Below, in pieces: positions 58,574 to 64,000 of a stretch of 64,000 bases of DNA (its first letter is position 1; each line of letters begins with the position of its first letter). Both the position numbers and the translations under genes were made by a program. Origin of the DNA: Adineta vaga (taxonomy: Eukaryota; Rotifera); the NCBI GenBank assembly GCA_021613535.1, contig CP075494.1:15624001-15688000 (forward strand), written 5' to 3'. The notes below the pieces were generated by a model, which saw only the letters and a program-made list of their open reading frames with translations, was not told the DNA's origin and did not search any database.

Positions 58574-59242
58574 ATGGCAAGGATTGGATTAGCTGCTACT
58601 CGTTGGATAAGTTGTGATTTAACAATAATTAACGTAGATCAATTCTGGAATTTCCAGAATGGAATGATCGATGAATCGGATATCTGTCGTCTCGAAACAA
58701 CAGCTGAATTAGATACCGGTTCATCTGGACTCGGATTACCACCAGATTATATTCAAAAATAGAAAATACTACCACTAGGTTCACCAATTGAAATGGAATC
58801 ACCACTCGATGGGAAAAAGACGAATGTAAGCGTTTTTGGTCCTGTAATAATTGATTTTTGTGGAAAACGAACCACAATACCTGCTTATGAACTTAAATAT
58901 ACGCCTCGAGTATTATTAGGTTTAGAACCAGCACAACGATTAAAAGCTGATATAGATTGGATTCATTCAAAAGTTATTTTACCAAGCACAGCATATTTAC
59001 ATAGAGCTTATTTTATTGCTCCACAAGATCTATTTAATCTATTTGGACCGGATGGTCATACAATCGAAGCATTGCAACAGCAACACAAGGTGTCAATAGA
59101 GATCAATAACCGAAGAAATGTCAGTAAGATTGTTGTGATTATTTGCACCAAGGAAAATATCAATAATATTACACAGGCTCAATCAACTATTCAGGCAATT
59201 TGTCCAAGTCTTATTTCAGCACCTGGAGACGAACAATCATGA
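58574..59242 (+). pseudogene. Retropepsin-like domain followed by KH RNA-binding domain, interrupted by a stop
   Basis: The plus strand reads ARIGLAATRWISCDLTIINV, then ETTAELDTGSSGLGLP with the aspartic-protease D-T-G active site (D codon at 58712), then PAYELKYTPRVLLGLEPAQR and ADIDWIHSKVIL, the second protease motif. The C-terminal part (DLFNLFGPDGHTIEALQQQH, then SIEINNRRNVSKIVVIICT) has the GxxG loop and beta strands of a type-I KH domain. A TAG at 58760-58762 splits the reading between the two protease halves; both sides stay in the same frame. Either an old domesticated gene now broken, or an unrecognised intron or recoding. No other retroelement domains are nearby. Confidence 0.55.
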
Positions 59243-61389
59243 TTTGAATTATTGAAACGGTCACTCAGATAGTCTTTTTATTATAAAACTTTCTATTCTA
59301 TCAAATAAATTTACATAAGACATTCTCATTGCATTAATTCTTTTACAAAATTAGTACTTACAAAGAAATCACAATTGTGTCTGTTCCAATTCCAACTGCG
59401 ATCTATTCCTTTTCACTCGTTGATGGAGAATGAGATACAGCAAGCATTCGAAAAATGTTCGTATTTTCTCATGCATTCTCTTTCTTTTTCCTGTCAGGCC
59501 AAGCATCATAGTTATGAACATTCGAACGAGTGATGACGAGAAAAAAAATGTATGTCAGACCAGACGGAGAAGAAATATGGTAACGGCGAAAGAAAAAAAG
59601 TAGGAAAGAAAAGAAATAAAGAACATAAAACAACTGACGAAAAAGAAAGAATTAGTGATGACCCATATGTTTTCTTCGTCTAGCTACAACGATGTCTGAC
59701 ACACAATATACTTCTATCGACTGTATAAGCAAAACGTAGCAATATGAAATCAGAAATAAAAGGACATATATCTCAAAAGAGAAAACAATGTTTAGAAGTT
59801 CGAAGCGATGATTTCATTTAAGTATTGAGTGATCTCGAATATGTAATATGGAGAAAAAAGTTAACATCTATTGATGATTTCTCTCTTTTCTTTCTATTTA
59901 CATATACTTCTCATTGTTTCGTGCTATTAATCTAACAAGTGAATAATAAGGGACTAGAGAACTCGCAATGCAATATTTATCCCTTCACATTGGCAGATTC
60001 TCATACCAACATCCTTTAACAAAGTTCTGTTTAATTCTGACAATGTTACCTTTTAAACAGTAATATTTATTTATCTATTGACTCAAATACATTCTATACA
60101 AATAATTGAACTCATCAATGATTTGAAGATGTGGATTGAAGATAAATACATTACTCTGATCCACAGTTTTCTAATATATCAAAACATCTCGAGCGTTTCA
60201 TAGTGCCATCTTTCAATAAAAAGATTTTCATCATAAAGTTTTCGCTTCATATTAAATGTTCTTTTCAACAAAATTATTCACAAAATGGATTTATTTTTAA
60301 ATATGTTCAGCTATAAAAATCAATTTAATTCTTCCAAATATTTCTATTGCTAACCGTTTCATATATCAAATCAAACAGTCTATTCAATCTGAAAGTTTAA
60401 CATAAAACATTGATTTCAGGTCGTTTCAAATATTTTTTGTTAATAATATTTATATATAAACAACAGATATGTGTGCAATCTAAACCAGAAGGCATTTGTA
60501 ACCTTCTTCTCTCCGTCATGTTTCGTTCATACAGTTCACGTTTCATCCTATTTTGACGATGAATATACCCTGTCTAACTTTTTTCGTTTGTTGTGCAATC
60601 TTCGTCAAATATTCCCTAATCTCACTATTATATTACAACCACAATGGCCATTTATCATAAAAACGTTGGTAGTATTAGGATGTATAATAAGTGTGCAAAT
60701 TGACGACCTTGTTACATTATTTTTTGGTCGATTATGGTCGCTACAATGCTCTTGCTTTACCTTGTTCAACTATAATATTCTCCATGTATTGGATTTTTCT
60801 TAACGTATATTGTGAATATTGACAAATTATAAAAATATGAAATAATCAAATAATCAAATAAACTTTGTTTATTATCTTAGAAAAAAGCAAGTGTAATGGA
60901 ATCAGATATTGTTTGTTTATATTGAAAATTTTCATGTCAATCATCAATTATTAAGGGTAAAAATGAATAAAAATATTGAAATAATTAAAAATCAATTTGT
61001 ATAAAATTGAAAAATAATTTTTCCATAACAGATTGCACTTGATGAGTCAATTAAACATGTTGTATAAGATGTTTTGCATGCATCTATACACGTTATATTT
61101 GTTCATATGTTGGAAATTGAATTGTTCCTAAAGAAATTAATGAACAATCAGAATCTGAACAATATAAACCATCACAACCAATAATTAAATATGTAAAAAT
61201 AATGAGAAATAATATTAATTTGATTTATTTGTTTTCAATATCGAATTCAATAGTTTTGTCGTCTTTTCAAATAAAGCAAATAATTTCTTTTTGTTATTTA
61301 TCAATAAAAAGACAGAAATTAGTAAATTACTGGCATATTTTTGTTTGTTATATCGTTCGCATTATTTATGAAAATAATTCTCTATATCT
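59243..61389. other. Gene-poor gap
   Basis: Nothing supported. A 110-codon frame at 60471 shows no family features. Fragments near 61100-61200 read EINEQSESEQYKPSQ in frame but cannot be joined to anything. Confidence 0.35.
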
Positions 61390-61589
61390 GGGTGATTCTA
61401 CCGTATCTCTGACACGTTTACAGTGACCTTCTCCAAACTGATTTTGGAGGTCATATTCGTGTAGAGCATAGTCGATAACCTATGCCTGGCCATAAAAGTT
61501 CCGCTCAATAGTTAAGTAGTGAAGAGAGCAGGGGTCATCAATTTGGAGAAAGTCGTGTATAAAGTGTCAGAGATACGGTGGAACCACCC
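61390..61589. mobile_element. MITE-like inverted-repeat element
   Basis: Exactly 200 bp. Begins gggtgattctaccgtatctc and ends gagatacggtggaaccaccc, so the ends are about 26-bp inverted repeats with few mismatches. No coding capacity. Confidence 0.65.
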
Positions 61590-62418
61590 GTGTATTCAAA
61601 ATCCTCGTCAAATTTCTTCAATAATTTATAATAAAAATTTCATTTGAATAAATATGTTTTTTCTATTTTTTTTTCTTAAATAGATAATTAAAAATGAATT
61701 CATTATTTATAGTTCATATTCTGATAATGAATATAATGTTGCCAATTATCATTAGATTGATATGATTTTTGTCTTTTGTCTATTTTTTTAATTTGTATTC
61801 AGTTCTTTTTTTCCTTCAATTATTTTCTCTTTTTCATACTTGATCGAATGTGTTCTAGTGATTATTTTTATTGTTGTCTTTATGAATATACGTGTGATAT
61901 TGAACATAATAAATATCAGAAAGGAATATCAGTTTGATGATTAAGAAAAACAAACAAGCATTTTTTCTAATAAATAAAGATTTAACGAAGATCACTTTAT
62001 TAACAATTCAATATATTCTGGTCATTTTCTTTTTTTTTGTTCAAATAATGTATTTGATTTTAGAATGAAAAATCTTTTTTGTCCGCAAGAAACAACTTGT
62101 TGTGAATTAATAGATGCTATTCAGGTTGTTATCGATATCAACAAATATTTTATTGTATGAATAAAGTTCTTTTTTTTTAAATAAATCTTTTAAACTAAGT
62201 TTATTTTCTATTTCTAGATGAAATCAGATGATCCATTGGTGTGGAAATGGATATTCATGTGATGATTCTGATTGAAGATGTATGAAATATTTTGATGCAT
62301 TCGATACAAACAAATATTATTCAACAATGTAGTAGTAGGAATGAATATTTTTCGAGTTTGTATCTATTCAAAAAAATTTAATTTTGTTTACTAGATAAAT
62401 GTATTTGTATATGTTTAG

Positions 62419-63018
62419 ATAATTCCAGAGAAGATAGTTAATTTTGTTACTGGTTTAATATTTGTATTAAAAGTAAGATCATTAGTTATTAGTCTTGTTC
62501 GACCAATTATTAAATGTCATCCTAAAGATACTTTGAAGTATCTTTTACTACAAATCTGTGAAAATATTAAAAATATGTTAAATGATCATAAAAATGATCA
62601 GGAATTTATATAGAATTTATATTTATTTGCTGAACTTGTTCATGCTCGTGCTGATACTTTATTGATATACAAAGATATAGTTTTAATTTGTTTTCATCAT
62701 TCTATTTATGTTGATTTTTATAAAAGTATTACACTTGTAATTAAACATTTACTTCAATCACTTTTAAATGTTTATCCAATTGGATATGATCAAATGATTG
62801 AAAATGTCGATAAATCATTCATAGATTTTTTATCTATTCAAGTGAGTTCAAATTCATTATCTTATACCAATTCATATACATTTTATTTTTATATTTTAGA
62901 CATAGGAACAACATGTTGATCATGATCAACTTGAAATTCATTATCATATTTCCAATAAAAATAAAATTTATTTTACTTGTGAATTTATCAATGAGTTTTT
63001 CTATGGAGAATTCTGATT
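62419..63018 (+). pseudogene. PSME4 (PA200) proteasome-activator fragment
   Basis: Two exon-like blocks (62419-62841 and 62906-63018) join in phase 0. The readings include IIPEKIVNFVTGLIFVLKV, SLVRPIIKCHPKDTLKYLLL, LYLFAELVHARADTLLIYKD, LLQSLLNVYPIGYDQ, and DQLEIHYHISNKNKIYF. This order resembles HEAT-repeat segments of the PA200 proteasome activator (xxFVxPYxxxHP, LLRSxTxxYPTE, DxQWHxPS). TAG at 62611-62613 stands where tryptophan is expected, and TGA ends the second block. Other exons are not seen, although scraps at 61640-62250 may belong. I call it a decayed fragment. Confidence 0.5.
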
Positions 63019-63301
63019 ATTAAACGATCTAGATTTAAAAAATTATCGAAATAGAAATGACGACGAAATAATAATAGGTTTTTCTTCTTCTTGTTCGATA
63101 TGTAGACGAATCGAATAATGAAAAACACGTTGGAGATCAATGTTGATGAGTGTACAAATGCATCGGTTGATGTATTTAGAATATTTCAAGTAACAGACGG
63201 GATTGTGACAAAAACTAAACATGAATCAAAGTTAGAGAAAAAAGCAAAAACATATCTTAGTTCAATCATTATTATTACAGTAAAAATAGTATTACAGCAA
63301 C

Positions 63302-63537
63302 AAAGGACTGTCGGATAAGATGATCCACCATAAATTCAAAATCCAAACACGCCATTTTGTAGAGCTCTTCAAGATGCATCGAATAGTATATAATAAGGGA
63401 GCGTTTCAAAATTTATGCCGGCCGCTCTGCCGCGACAAAACGGTATAAAATACATTGTTTATGCCACGGCAGAGCGGCAAAATGGCGTGTTTGGATTTTG
63501 AATTTATGGTGGGTCGTCTTATCCGACAGAGTCCTTT
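63302..63537. mobile_element. MITE with long terminal inverted repeats
   Basis: 236 bp. The left end aaaggactgtcggataag is mirrored at the right (cttatccgacagagtcc), and the arms (about 55 bp, a few mismatches) include ccataaattcaaaatccaaa. Inside lies a second GC-rich inverted pair (gccgctctgccg / cggcagagcggc). No coding capacity and no clear target duplication. Confidence 0.75.
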
Positions 63538-63819
63538 CTCTTAATTCATTCAAGAGTCATGATTATATACTCTTCACTATAACTGATTACTTGTACTTTC
63601 AATGGTCAATTGAAAATACCAAGGTGTTTTAACAATAAAAATAAAGAAAAGAAAAGAAACGATCTATATGCGCATTATCCATCTATTCAAATATAGTCTG
63701 AATCACATTCGTTTCTGTTAATAATCATCATCAGCTTTGTTTATTCTTTCTTGTTAGTTTGTACTTTATCTGCATGTTTATTTTAATCATGTAATTATAT
63801 ATTTATTATTTAGATTACA

Positions 63820-64000
63820 ATGCCTCGCCAATTTTTATTAGCATGTTTCAAGGCTAAAAAGGATAACAATTTGTCACGAGACAGCGCACACAGTAAAAGG
63901 ATCAATAACCCAGGTGATTCGATCCGACAGGCGGATTCCGACGAAAAAACTATCGGATCTTATCGAACCCGATCTGGAATTTGCCGGAAGTTACCGGAAT
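63820..64000 (+). CDS. Start of another short-protein family member, partial
   Basis: Opens MPRQFLLACFKAKKDNNLSR and continues SAHSKRINN to near a possible donor at about 63912, or to the window edge. The first eleven residues match the gene at 39280 (MPLLVLLACFK), and the upstream bases (gattacaatgcc) match too. Only the N-terminal part lies in the window. Confidence 0.45.
   Translation, partial: MPRQFLLACFKAKKDNNLSRDSAHSKRINNPGDSIRQADSDEKTIGSYRTRSGICRKLPE

Noticed and set aside
60471-60803. 110-codon plus-strand gene
   Set aside because: Composition-driven hydrophobic reading without homology, partner exons or paralogue.
1-64000. CRISPR arrays, bacterial operons or phage genes
   Set aside because: The repeats lack regular spacers, genes carry spliceosomal introns, and ribosome-binding-site patterns are absent; the window is eukaryotic.

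Overview
This is an intron-rich, very AT-rich nuclear segment of an animal, most likely a bdelloid rotifer. The case rests on the mixture of contents. There are three plant-style DYW pentatricopeptide (PPR) genes with many short introns. There are animal genes: an SLC6 transporter, class A-type GPCRs, BLOC1S1, a REV7-like HORMA protein and proteasome relics. There are also largely intronless genes with microbial or fungal affinity: a CorA-type channel, a protoglobin, a Rieske oxygenase, an RTA1-like protein and a SAM methyltransferase. Interstitial CACACCC/TGTGGG arrays resemble the bdelloid telomere unit. Most introns that I could place are about 36-75 nt with GT..AG ends. Species assignment is inference.

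Layout. 0.1-0.9 kb: a small two-helix membrane protein. 1.2-5.0 kb (-): a 13-exon DYW PPR gene in which a two-exon module is tandemly triplicated. 6.3-7.2 kb (-): a possible 2OG-Fe(II) oxygenase. 7.9-10.8 kb: a 13-exon SLC6 transporter. 11.2 kb: tRNA-Arg(UCU). 11.3-12.4 kb (-): a one-helix protein. 13.5-17.4 kb: protoglobin, CorA-like channel, mitochondrial carrier. 18-25 kb (-): PSMB7 fragment, GPCR, secreted esterase, GPCR, MAM-domain pseudogene. 25.3-28.2 kb (+): BLOC1S1, REV7-like, methyltransferase. 29.4 kb: NHL-repeat scrap. 30.8-33.2 kb (+): a second DYW gene, an inverted copy of the first without the module expansion. 33.4-34.7 kb: a rearranged partial duplicate that fuses the REV7-like gene to the methyltransferase. 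35.5-36.3 kb (-): RTA1-like. 37.6-38.9 kb: Rieske oxygenase. 39.3-40.2 kb: two small genes. 41.1-43.8 kb: a third, decayed DYW gene. 43.9-45.5 kb (-): a second, splice-damaged copy of the esterase. 45.5-52.6 kb: mostly repeats and MITE-like inverted repeats. 52.7-54.1 kb (-): an F-box/LRR gene with one LRR per exon. 54-64 kb: gene-poor, with two retropepsin-like ORFs (one fused to a KH domain), a PSME4-like pseudogene, MITE-like elements and the start of another member of a short-protein family.

Reading of the whole. Segmental duplication followed by decay shapes this window: three DYW genes, two esterases, two copies of the REV7/methyltransferase/GPCR-fragment segment, and three copies of a short-protein leader. 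I see no operon-like coupling. Functional links are weak; the DYW genes and possibly the Rieske enzyme probably act in mitochondria. Exon boundaries were deduced by hand from GT-AG sites, frame and comparison between copies. No alignment program or database was used.
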